From positions 10,906,053 through 10,970,052 of the forward strand of contig OX344750.2 in NCBI GenBank assembly GCA_947034885.2: a DNA stretch of 64,000 bases, in the 5' to 3' direction. Below, piece by piece: positions 23,648 through 33,900 of this stretch. Position 1 is the stretch's first letter. Each line of letters begins with the position of its first letter. The notes beneath the pieces are model-generated. The model made no database searches and was not told where the DNA came from. It was given only the letters and a program-made list of their open reading frames with translations. Origin of the DNA: Thuidium tamariscinum. Taxonomy: Eukaryota > Streptophyta > Bryopsida > Hypnales > Thuidiaceae. Both the position numbers and the translations under genes were made by a program.

Positions 23648-25229
23648 CCTCTAAATTTTCAAACTAACTTTACTAATTGTAAAGTCATAGTGCTTAAGTT
23701 CTAAGAAGAATTATTTTTTATTCTTCCCAAATGGATAAATTTCTACTTTCAAATTTTTTGCCAAAAATGATTTTCTCCTACAACTTGCTTCTCTCCATTC
23801 TATCTTAAAGAGATGAATTGAGGATTATTTATTTATTTTTATTTCATTTATATTTTTATTTGAAAAAATAGTGATTAGAAAGAAGTAAAGTATGATTGAA
23901 ATACTAAATTGGTAAGAGTTTATTTATAGAATTGAAAATTTTCAATCTCAAAGCTTGAATTGTTGTAATAAATAGTCTATATCTTTTATATTAATTTTTT
24001 TCTTAAAAATTTGATAGTTGAATTTAAAACAATACTTCAAAGTATATTTTGGAATAGGGATTCCATGATTGCCTACAGACTAAAACTTCTCATAACATTC
24101 ATCTTATAAATTTTTAAAAAAGTACTTTGAGGCTTTAGAGGTTGAAATGGTACAATTTCAGTTGTCTAGTTGAAATGGAGATCTATATCATTAGAACTCT
24201 TGGATATACACCTCACCTAGTTTTCAAAGATCTTAACACTATTTAATGGATGACCCAATGTTTGAAGATTTTGGGCTAACCTATAGTCTCTTCCATAGCA
24301 AGTTGATCATTGGAAAACCACAAGTACAAATTTGCTAATCATATTTTAACCCCTAGATGTCCAAGGCCTTTTTTTAACTTCTACAAATTTGTTTTAAAGT
24401 GAAAAAAAAGTCAACTTTATGATGAGCTTTATCAACTTTTTTTGAAATGTAAGCGTACAAATTTGAATTAGACATGTTAGAGATCATTTACGAAAAAAAC
24501 AAAACAATATCAATTATTGGTTGAATGATTATAATATTTGATAATGAAGGTATTAAAATTACAAAAGTAATGTGAAGTCTTTCAATCTTCTTTTCACAAA
24601 TCAAATCTAAGAAGTTGGTGACCACAAAAATATAAGGTGAAAGGGCCTATCGTGCATAACCCCAATCAACTTATGGCTTCTAAAATCTTCTCTACCATTT
24701 TCTTTAATGAATTACTAATGTGATTTTTTCTCCATGATCTAGTGTATTTGAGACTTGTTCCAAAGAGCCCTCAACACTAGAGAAAGTCAAGATCCACCGT
24801 TGCACAAAATCTTGAATAGAAAAATGATAGTCAATCATTTTCAAGATTGGATTTTTGATGCTTAAAGTAAACTTTGAAAAGAATTCTCCAAAAATACAAA
24901 CTACTAAAAATAGCAACTTGATTAAGTTTCATTTAATTTCAAAGTTTTGCAAACACCAAATTTTGGTGCCTTGGGCATTTAGCCGTTAAAGAGCATGATT
25001 AAATGCAAAAGTGGCTACTAGCAATCAAGTCCATGTATCACGTACAAAGTAACACTTATTTAATAGACAAGCAACGAGACAAGTACTCCCTCCATTTGGA
25101 AATAGTGTATCCATTCCCAAAGGACTACTATTTCTTCATTCCCATCAACACACTGTCACTGATACAATTCCAACTGCAGATGTTCTGGAAAAGACTTGAC
25201 AATCACAATGTGCTTACTTACCAAGCAAA
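23648..25229. other. AT-rich repeat debris, no gene
   Basis: No coding frame with motifs. At 24347 the sequence TTAACCCCTAGATGTCCAAG matches the terminal motif of the family described at 48491 and 61222, so another copy or fragment probably begins or ends here. Homopolymer runs of A and T are common. Confidence 0.3.
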
Positions 25230-25249
25230 TTAATTAATTAATCTCTGAA

Positions 25250-26095
25250 GTCTCATGGCTCACTTTCATGGAAAACCACTCCACAACTGCCATTTCAATT
25301 GCGAAGCGACTCCAACTGAAGGTTTGGGCAAATACCTTGGAATTCTAGTCCAGCGCAGTCATAAATAAAGTAGGTACACCCAAAAGCGCCAGTTTTTCAG
25401 CTGTGCCTAGTTCCTGTTATTATATTGTTCAGTTTTTTTTACAGTCTTGTTGGTGAGTGAAAGCATGTTCCAACGCACCAAAGAACAGTGGATTTGGATA
25501 CCGTATGCAAAAATTATTAACAGTCAAAGTGTGTTTCTGAAAGCACCATCTACAGTATGGGTACATGCCTGATTTTGAAAATGTATGCACGTTGTACTGG
25601 GCACTTTAAGGTCAAGTGCCATTTCGGGTGTACCTACCTTATAGACACCCAACTATAGTCAACAGAAAACAACGATTAGCTTCGATCAGAATTCCCAGCC
25701 GTTTGGCTTTCACAGCTATCGATCAAAATTGTTTGTGCAAATCCACATGAGGGCGCTCAGAATTCAAGTCAAAGTAGATCGTGCACAGCAAACATAACTA
25801 GTCTTGGAACTCTTCGTGCAAATCCACTTCCTCAGCGACGAAGGCGCTCAGACCTCTGCAAGACAGCACAGTCATAAATAGACACACAACTAAAGTCGAT
25901 CAATCGTTTACACCAACTGGCCTCGGAACTCTCTTTGCAAATCCACTGCCTCAGCACAAAGGCCGGCGCTCAGACCTTCGCAAGACAACAACTGAAGGCA
26001 GCAGGGAACACAAATGATCGCCGGGTGTTGTGAAATGACAAGAAGAGTTTCCAAATGAATGAAAAGAGCAATCTCACCACTGCACAAAGACACCT
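25250..26095. repeat. Segmental repeat block, copy 1
   Basis: A low-copy block with phrases AAGGTTTGG.CAAATACC, TCCAGCGCAGTCA.AAATA, GCAAATCCAC..CCTCAGC, GGCGCTCAGACCT and GCAAGACAGCAACTGAAGG. The same phrases in the same order recur at 44560-45040 and, partly duplicated, at 47100-47990. Their more balanced composition and conservation suggest they derive from a gene's first exon or leader. The best guess is the upstream region of duplicated minus-strand ankyrin genes, because copy 2 lies upstream of the ankyrin gene. This copy is split by the MITE at 25368. Confidence 0.5.
25368..25639. mobile_element. TA-flanked MITE, family AGGTRGGTACACYC, copy 1
   Basis: 272 bp with TIRs AAGTAGGTACACCC and AGGTAGGTACACCC (read inward), each preceded by the dinucleotide TA at 25366-25367 and 25640-25641. 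TA duplication points to the Tc1/mariner (Stowaway) superfamily. The body shares GTGAAAGCATGTTCCAACGC and GCACCATCTACAGT with the copies at 45275 and 57010. It interrupts the segmental repeat between ATAAA and ATAGACACAC-type sequence. Confidence 0.8.
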
Positions 26096-26721
26096 TTAAT
26101 TAATTGGTAAATTTTGGGGTGAACTAAATAAGTGGGCACCTCTTTCTCGGTCGGTCTAGCCTGATAAATTTCTTTTTTCATGATGATCAAGTAACTTTTG
26201 TTCGGATTGGCTGGACATTTGGGTCAAATTCGACTTTTATGTATAGAAATACTAGAGATTGCCTTTCTTTACTACTGCGCTCCAGAAGACTTGGCTAGGA
26301 AGGACTTTGAAAGTTTGATATTGCTAAAGTTACAGTCACTAGTATGTGAGTATAGAAAGTGTGAGTCTATGAGTTTAGAATTCTATACACTTATAGTATA
26401 AGTGTCTATATTATAGCCACCTCAATGATTGTAGTGTATTTATGTTCTAATTAAACACCTATATTATAGGTGTTTATGTTATGAACACCTTCAATGAGTG
26501 TAGGATACTTACTTATACTTAGGCTCAAGGTTCATAGGCTCACGCTTCTATATTCACATATTAGCATCGTTGTTGCTGAAGTTCGATAGAGGTGCAACTG
26601 GTATGGAACATACGTACTCAACACTATACAAACATTCTGTGATATGGATGTTGACAGTACATCCAAATCAACATGCATTTTGCACCATCAGACATTTAGA
26701 CCTTGAATATAAATGATTGAA
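26096..26721. other. Repeat debris incl. small palindrome
   Basis: No gene. Around 26390-26510 a short sequence with TATTATAG and a palindromic ACACCTATATTATAGGTGT is partly duplicated. The stretch 26570-26700 resembles 51640-51780 (shared GATGTTGACAGTACATCCAAA versus TAAGGTACATCCAAA and GCACCAT), part of the segmental duplication. Confidence 0.3.
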
Positions 26722-27424
26722 GGGTGATTGCAAGAAACACTTGTCCTATTTGTTGCGTTTTACTACAGTACTCGTGACTTTTTTTGGAGTACTTTAAAAT
26801 TAGAAGATTAATTTGAAAAAAATTTGAAAAATATGAATAATGTAAATATGAATAATGATGAAGGTTTTCACCAAAGGAAATTGATAGAAAAATTCTCTAA
26901 GTAGGAGAACTTAAAAAGTGCCAAACCTCAAGAAATTACATACCTTCATGTTTTAATTCGGGAAAATTAGTAAAAATAAGTAAATACAAAAAATAGAAAG
27001 TGGCCATTATGGAGATGGTCATTCATCAAAAAAATCACTAAAATAATACTTTATATGTTTAAAAATGCAACCGACTTCCACACGACATAAAAATAACTTT
27101 TTTCAAAATCCCTCATATGGAGAGCTGTAAATCTACTAGAAGACCATCTCATCCAAATTTCATCTCAAAATCTTTAAGAAAAGGTATTCCTTAGTGACTA
27201 AAAACCCCTAAACTACGAAGTGTGACATTCAATCATTAGTACTATTTTGAAATCAAACTATTTTTGAAAATTATGAAAAAATTAGAAAATGTGTATGGTA
27301 CCTATGAGTATCTTTCCTATAAATCTTTAGTCATTTGGAGCCAAAACATAGAAGTTATGGCCAAAAAACAAATCAGCACACAAGGTGTGACAGAAAATAG
27401 GACAAGTGTTTCTTGCAATTGCTC
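26722..27424. mobile_element. TIR element, family TTGCAAGAAACAC, copy 2
   Basis: About 700 bp. Left end GGGTGATTGCAAGAAACACT; right end, read inward, GAGCAATTGCAAGAAACACT, so 17 bases of the terminal repeat are identical. Internal similarity to 22913-23647 runs in the same orientation. No coding capacity was found and no target duplication is clear. Confidence 0.55.
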
Positions 27425-27959
27425 TTAAACTTGTTGGGTGTAGATGACAACTTCTTTATTCATCTAAGATTGTTTGTGTTTATCCACAAAATGATTGCTA
27501 GCATCTTGAGAGATTTTTACGAAGCAATTTGAAGGATTCATTTATTGAGAAAAGAACAATTATATTCATCATCACATATTTGATATAAAAAAATTTGCAT
27601 ATATGACTTTTTGAATGGTATGCTAGACAAGTGACCTTTGACCTTTCCTTTATATGAAAATAAATCATTTTTAATTCTTAGAGTAGTCTTGAAAATGGAT
27701 ATTTTAAATTCAAGCTTGCCTATGAATCCTAGATTTCAAGACCATTGGACAAAGAATTATACTATACCTAATGATAATGTAAAAAGACACCACATCTCCC
27801 CTCGGTTCCCCCAATTTAAAAACATTATGTCATTTTTGAACAAATTCTCTCTCAAAAGGAGATCTTATCACATACCAATAAACCTTTTTATCTTATTCAA
27901 TAACCTCCACTTTCTTTAGTATTTGCCATTGCAAATATCTTGATGTCTTAATAGGTTTA
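27425..27959. repeat. Segmental repeat, matches 52150-52870
   Basis: Begins AAACTTGTTGGGTGTAGATGACAACTT, which recurs with one change at 52155. Further shared phrases are TAGACAAGTGACCTTT, TTCAAG.TT.CCT.TGAATC and AATGTCTTGATGTCTTA-like sequence at the end. No conserved open frame. It is the downstream part of the 25-28 kb block that is repeated in 44-53 kb. Confidence 0.5.
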
Positions 27960-29749
27960 CTAGCGGTGCTATTCAGTGAGTTTGTGAGCATGAGCCTGTG
28001 AGCGTAGAGCAGGGATTCTGTGAGCACAGAGCTTAAAAATTTGAAGAAGCATTATAAAATTTAATTTTATTCATTAAAATTGATTCCATCTTAAATTTGA
28101 ATCAAAATTTTTTCTTTCTAATAAATTTTAGTACCTATTTTTGTAGACCTATTGCCGTGGACCTATTACCGTGGTTATGTTGAAATTGGATGAAGATTCT
28201 AATTTTCAATCTTACTTAAAAGTATACATTACAAAAATGAAGAATTCAAATGATATGAAAGATGAATAAAGATGGAATTAAGTTAATGTAGAATATTGGT
28301 TGATTATTATCCTATAATAATGTAGATCTTTTTGAGGCCTAGGAAAAGGTACTAATGATTTTTATTGATGTATTATTATTACAATTGTTTAGATTTAAGA
28401 AAGAAAACTTGTTGATAAAAATCTTTGCTACACTAAATTTTATTTTGGTTGATCTTGTCTTGTGGCATTATAAGTCTTCTCAAGGCCAATAGGAGGGCAT
28501 CAATTATTTCCTAGGGGATGACACTTCTTGTGTATTTGGGGGACCCACGTGCGGCGGTGGGGTATTTTTAGGGGGGCTATCAATTACTTGTAATCATTAC
28601 TTGGCAACATTAAAAGAGCCCCTATTTTACCATAAAGCGGAAAAATCAGCCATATTATCATCCCTATTTTATTTTTAAAACACTTTGCCTTTTTAATGTC
28701 CCCTATTTTATATATATATTTCTTATAAATTTTACCCAAGATTATTTAAATGTACCCTATCTTCCGCCGCACATAGGTTATTAAAAAACAAAAAGTGTCC
28801 TCCCTGGGATTATTTCTTCTTCATTTTTAAGTCAATGGACTTGTTTAAATTTTAGAATTCTTTTTTTGTATGATTTCATTATATATGAAAAGAACTCAAT
28901 TGCACCAAATTTCATTTTGTTCATGAGTATCTTATAGTAGCATAGGTCTTCTCAAAGGCCAATGTAGGCACCTACAGTTTTGTCTTAATGTATCAATAAT
29001 GGAATTTGTTAAGATTTTTAAAAAAGTATTTGATTGATAGGGATTACTTTTGTGAAGAATGAACTTTGTTACACAAGATTATTGATTAGTTGACTCATGA
29101 TCCTCTTGTTCATTCAATGAGGGGATTCATTTCTTCTTTCTTGATCCAATGGTTGTTTATTTATCATCTTGAAACAATACTTGTCAAGCTTTATTAGATT
29201 TTTGTGAATACTCTCCTTGGTCTTGCTTCTTAGTACCCCTCGACGCCGAGAGGAATCCCATAGCTCCGATAAAATTATTATTGCAAAAAAAGAAGAAAAG
29301 AATATTTTATTTTATTTTTTGCCGAGGGACTCCCCTTGGCACCGAGGGGAGTCCAACAATTGTGGGAGGAAAAAAGATTCTTTTTTAATTGGAGCTATGG
29401 GACTCCCCTAGGTGCCAAGGGGTACTAATAAGCAAGACTAAGGAGAGTATTCACAAAAATCTAAATTTGTGAAATAACCTCATTTGATTTGAAAAAAAAT
29501 TATAATTAGTCACTAATTTTCTTCTTCATAAAATCTAGCAAAGTACAATAAATGGTAAAACAAAGTTATTCAAGGGACCACGGTAATAGGTCCATGATAA
29601 TAGTTCCACGGTAATAGGCACTAAAATTTACCAAAGTTAATCAAATTTGACCAAAAGTTTTAGATGGAATCTTCAAAAAATTGTGTAGGCTTGCAAGCTC
29701 ACAGGCTCACAAGCTCACACTCATAGGTTCACAAAATAGCAACCCTAGT
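27960..29749. mobile_element. Long-TIR element, TAGSGKTGCTATT ends
   Basis: Two inverted arms of roughly 200 bases face each other. The left arm starts near 27960 with TAGCGGTGCTATTCAGTGAG and passes through GAGCCTGTGAGC and TTAGTACCTATT to GACCTATTACCGTGG. The right arm (29570-29749) holds the reverse complements and ends AATAGCAACCCTA. About 1.8 kb in all. The middle is AT-rich, contains no transposase frame, and includes another inverted pair at 29193-29463. Relics of the same arms appear near 36800 and 37260-37450. The TAGGG-type end suggests hAT, but no 8-bp duplication was found. Confidence 0.45.
29193..29463. mobile_element. Nested MITE with ~75-bp near-perfect TIRs
   Basis: The left arm AGATTTTTGTGAATACTCTCC and following bases to CCATAGCTCC near 29265 are mirrored at the right end (29390-29463). 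Both arms contain a GC-rich palindromic core around CCCCTCGACGCCGAGAGG on the left and CCCCTAGGTGCCAAGGGG on the right. Short TA steps flank both ends but mean little in such AT-rich DNA. No coding frame. Confidence 0.5.
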
Positions 29750-29789
29750 GGGGTTGCAATCGGCTACTAAAAGATTCAAAGACATGTTT

Positions 29790-30950
29790 CATATTTTTTT
29801 CAAATGTTGATTTAGGTTGTAGAAGGCCACCTCATCAACAAGGTGGCAAATTCAGGTTCTCTATAGTTGTCATCAATTAGTCTAAGCTTGCTCTACATGT
29901 TGTAGAATTTTTTTTTCAATGGCTGATTTTGGTTTCAGAAGACTACCTCATCAACAAGGTGGCAATTTCAGATTCTAGAGTTATGATGAACTAGTCAAAG
30001 CTTGCTAGAAATGTTGTTGAATTTTTTTCTTCAATGCCTGATTTAGTTTGTAGAAGATTGCCTCGTCAATGAGGTGATAATTTGAAACTCTTTAGGGTTG
30101 TGATGAAGTAGTCTAAGCTTGCTTGAAATGTTGCTGAATTTTTTTTCAAAGGGTGATTTTACTTGTAGAAGATCACCTCGTCAACAAGGTGACAATTTCA
30201 AATACTTTAGGGTTATGATGAACTAGTCAAAGCTTGCTTGAAATGTTGTTGAATTTTTTTCAAAGGCTAATTTTACTTGTAGAAGACCACCTCGTCAACA
30301 AGGTGATAGTTTTAAGTTCTCTACAATTGTAACACTACAAGAGAAAGGGGTGTTTTAAGTAGTGTCCTAGACATCATATCTTTTAAGTAAGGTTTTAAGT
30401 AAAATTTTACTAAAAAGACAATCTTTTCAATAAAATTTTACTTAAAACCTTACTTAAAAGACATTACTTACAAGACATGATGTCTAGGACATTATTTAAA
30501 ACACCCCTTTCTCTTGTAGTGTAATGAAATAGTCCAACCTTGCCAAGCATGTTTTCTGGGTTTTTTTTCAATGGCTTATTTTGATTGAGAAACATCACCT
30601 TGTCAATGAAGTGACAATTTGAAACTCTTTAGGGTTGTGATGAAGTAGTCCAAGCTTGCTAAGAATGTTGCTAAATTTTTTTCCATAGCTAATTTTGTCT
30701 TTTAGAAGATGGCCTCGTCAACAAAGTGACAATTTGAAACTCTTTAGGGTTGTGATGAAGTAGTCCAAGCTTGCCAAGCATGTTTTCAATTTTTTGATCA
30801 ATGGCTGATTTTTATTGTAAAACACCACCTCATCAACGAGGTGCTAATTTTAGATTCTCTATGGTTGTGATCAAGTAATCCAAGCTTGCTAAATATGTTT
30901 CAAATTTTTTGTAATGTCTGATTTTGTTTCTAAAATACCACCTTGTCCCA
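29790..30950. repeat. ~118-bp tandem array, about nine units
   Basis: Units run CTAGTCAAGCTTGCT-like, GAAATGTTGTTGAATTTTTT, CAA(A/T)GGCTGATTTT, GTAGAAGA.CACCTCGTCAAC and AAGGTGACAATTT, then TTTAGGGTTGTGATGA. About nine copies are recognisable, more diverged toward both edges. The array is broken once by the CACTA MITE at 30333. It abuts the first recognisable exon of the decayed gene at 30976. No unit keeps an open frame, so I read it as satellite-like rather than protein repeats. Confidence 0.7.
30333..30521. mobile_element. CACTA (CMC-EnSpm) foldback MITE
   Basis: 189 bp, almost entirely an inverted repeat with arms of about 85 bases. The ends read CACTACAAGAGAAAGGGGTG on both sides, the classic CACTA terminus. 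A 3-bp target duplication TAA flanks it (30330-30332 and 30522-30524), also typical. It is inserted in the tandem array, inside a unit reading ACAATTG...GTAATGAAATAGTCC. Confidence 0.85.
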
Positions 30951-30975
30951 CACCTTCTTGATGAAATAGAGCTTC

Positions 30976-33900
30976 ATGGACATTGATGGAGGGCTTCTCC
31001 AAGTAGAAGCATTGGACCTCATCATCAATGATGATTCTCAGCCTACCATTACTATCACATTAGTAAGATTTGTTTCTAACTCTTTTTACTTTTATGCATT
31101 TTTCATTGACTATTCTTGTTGCACCATTGTGATTCATTATCTTTTGAGTTTCAATGTAATGCTTTTTTCTATTAACTAAATTTTTTATTTGAATGTACCA
31201 TTCATTGTAGGTGGACCACATTGTTCAAAGTGAAGGTATTGATCCAAGTTTTGAGGGTCAAACTGTAGAGGAGATAGAACAAGATGTGTGCAATGGTCAA
31301 AAACTTGACTCCAATGCTATCATCTTGGGGAGATCACTTAGTGTATCAAAAACAAACTACATGTGTTAAAGTGATTTTTTGGCCCCCTATATACTTTTTT
31401 ATAAACTATGATTTCAACCTATAATTTTGAAATGTGCTTAATAATGACTATAAGTTTCTATTGCCAAAAAATTTGAAATCAAATAACATATGAAATGATT
31501 TCTAAAGTAGGTTGAAAAATGAACTATACTAGCATGTTTTTCAACTCAACATTTGTAGAGAATGCATTTAAATGACCTTGGCATCAATATTCAAGGAAAA
31601 TAAACTTTCAATGAAAAACTATTTTTAGCAATTTTTTTTTCATTTTTTAGACAATTTTTTTTCATATACAATTAGGGATGTAAAAGTTATTTCTAACTCT
31701 ATAGTGTATTTTTTTACTTCAAAAATTTGTAACTAATTATAATAAACACATAAAAATATCAATAATTTGAGTTATAAACTTTCAATGTAGGAGAATACTT
31801 TTATTTTTTTCTAAATTTAAATTTTAGAAAAAAAATAGGGGGTCCATTATTTTTAACACACGTGGTATCTAAAGGTCACTCTAAGTGATCTTCTCAAGGC
31901 TATCATCAACAATATGCTATTCAACAATGGTGGATCGGGATTGCACTTTGATATTCCTTTGTGCAAGATGATAGGACTTCCATTGATTTGCCCCTTCCTT
32001 CGAAGTCAAGTGAAACGATTGGAGGCTGAGTTTGTCGATAAATACCAACAAGGTGATCATGTACTTTATATGTCTACTACAAATGACATGGCACTATGCA
32101 AATTAGGGTTTCCCCAGAGATTGTGGAGACATAGGATGATCATTGGATAGAGAAGAATGACCAATTTGAGTGTTGGTTGAAGTCTCAACCATCCATCTCA
32201 CATTTGTCAAACCATATGTTCTTAATGTAGGATGGCAATTATAGATTGGTAGCTTGGTATGATTACATCAACATGATGCATCGATATAATCGCAACTAGC
32301 ATATGCCCGTTGATTGTATATTTTTGGTATCACAGGGTCGTACGTGCATTCTATTGGAGGCTATGAATGACATCAATTGGTGAGTTTCAATTTCTATTTC
32401 AAATGTTTTTTTTAAACTTCATCACTTCCTTTGGTGTATTGCATTACTCTATGATTTCAAATTCCTTGATCTTACAGTCTATTTTTGTGGATAATTATAG
32501 GTCTACAAAGCATTCCCATGTCAAGAGCAATTTGGTTCAATAATTGCACAGGATGAGTACCTATAGCAACATGAAACTAGAGAAATTTAAAGGTCTTCTA
32601 AGCAATGAGGATTACAAAAAATGCGAGAACAGGAAACTCCTAGGTGTTTGGTATCCATTGACATCAAACGTCTTCATACAATTTCTTCATCGTGTGAGTG
32701 TACAATGTATGCAAAAGTTTTTCATCATTTGCTGAATTTTCTTAAACTTGTTCTAAATTGATTTAACATTCTTATTTTTCATGTGCAGCAAGAGATTGTT
32801 GTTGTTTTAGATGTTGCAATACAAACATAATATGAAAAAACCAAACCCAAAGATCAAACTCCAAGAAGAGTACATGATTCCATGACTCTAGCCACCAATG
32901 CAGCTATCGAAAGATTTCAAACAGAGTTTGATAAGCAATCACCCATCACAAATCTCAAAAATGGCGTTGGATTTTTAGAAGACGTATGTAATTTTGATTG
33001 CTTGCAAATGAATGAATTGCATGATTACTTTTGGTGTTGGTTTTCACTATGATTTTTGATCTTTGGAATTTCAGATCTACTTGCATTATAGTGCCAACGA
33101 GAAGCCAGAGATGTCATTGGAAAAACTTAAGAGGATATCTACATGTGTAGTTCAACCACACCACAAGGTTTGTTGGCTTCGTTGGTGAAACTCTAGTGAG
33201 ACTTCCAAAGAAGGCTTCAAATTTCTTGCCCTTGGTTTCAACACATTAACCTTAGAGACTTGGCTCTCTAAGGCTGTTTTTTGGACTGAGGTATATTATT
33301 AACCTTTTTTTTCATTTGTATGATCAATACTTTCTTTTATAAGCTTGTGAATATTTGCATTCTTCTCCTATTGTTGTATCATCATATGTTTTACTTGAAC
33401 AATATTATATTTACTTTGTTATTTGTTGTTTGTAGTTGGAAGAGGCAGTAAAAGCAGAATTCACTAGCATCATCAAATCTGAAAATATTATGGTTCAATG
33501 GAGTGCCAATGATGAATTGGATACAATTGGAGATTAAGTGAAGACATGGCGTATTGTATTATGGGGTCATGGTTTTTGGTGGCTCTCCAAAAAGGATTCT
33601 TCGTATTCAAGGTTCACTCCTTTCAAAGAGCAAGAGGATACAGATGTTGCAACAAAGAGGCTTCTATACAAGTATACTTCTTACTTCAATTTCATTCATT
33701 TGTATAGATTTGAATTGCTTACTTTCTTTACAAATCTTTAAAATAATGACATTTGCATCTTCATCATTGCAATGAATGATTTCATTTACTCTATGAATGC
33801 AAATATTTCAAGAAAGAGTTGGTTCAAAAAAGTGGGATTGAGAAGAGATCCATGTCCAAGCTTTTTAGAGGATGACTTGACACATCTTTGAAGGGTTGTA

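Noticed and set aside
29790..30950. CRISPR-like regular repeats
   Set aside because: Units are adjacent without unique spacers, diverged, and in a plant genome; this is a tandem satellite.
30961..30985. Similarity of CTTGATGAAATAGAGCTTC to the GGLDEIEL segment near 680 on the minus strand
   Set aside because: A match of under 20 bases in compositionally biased DNA, and in a frame that does not continue; too weak to link the two decayed genes.
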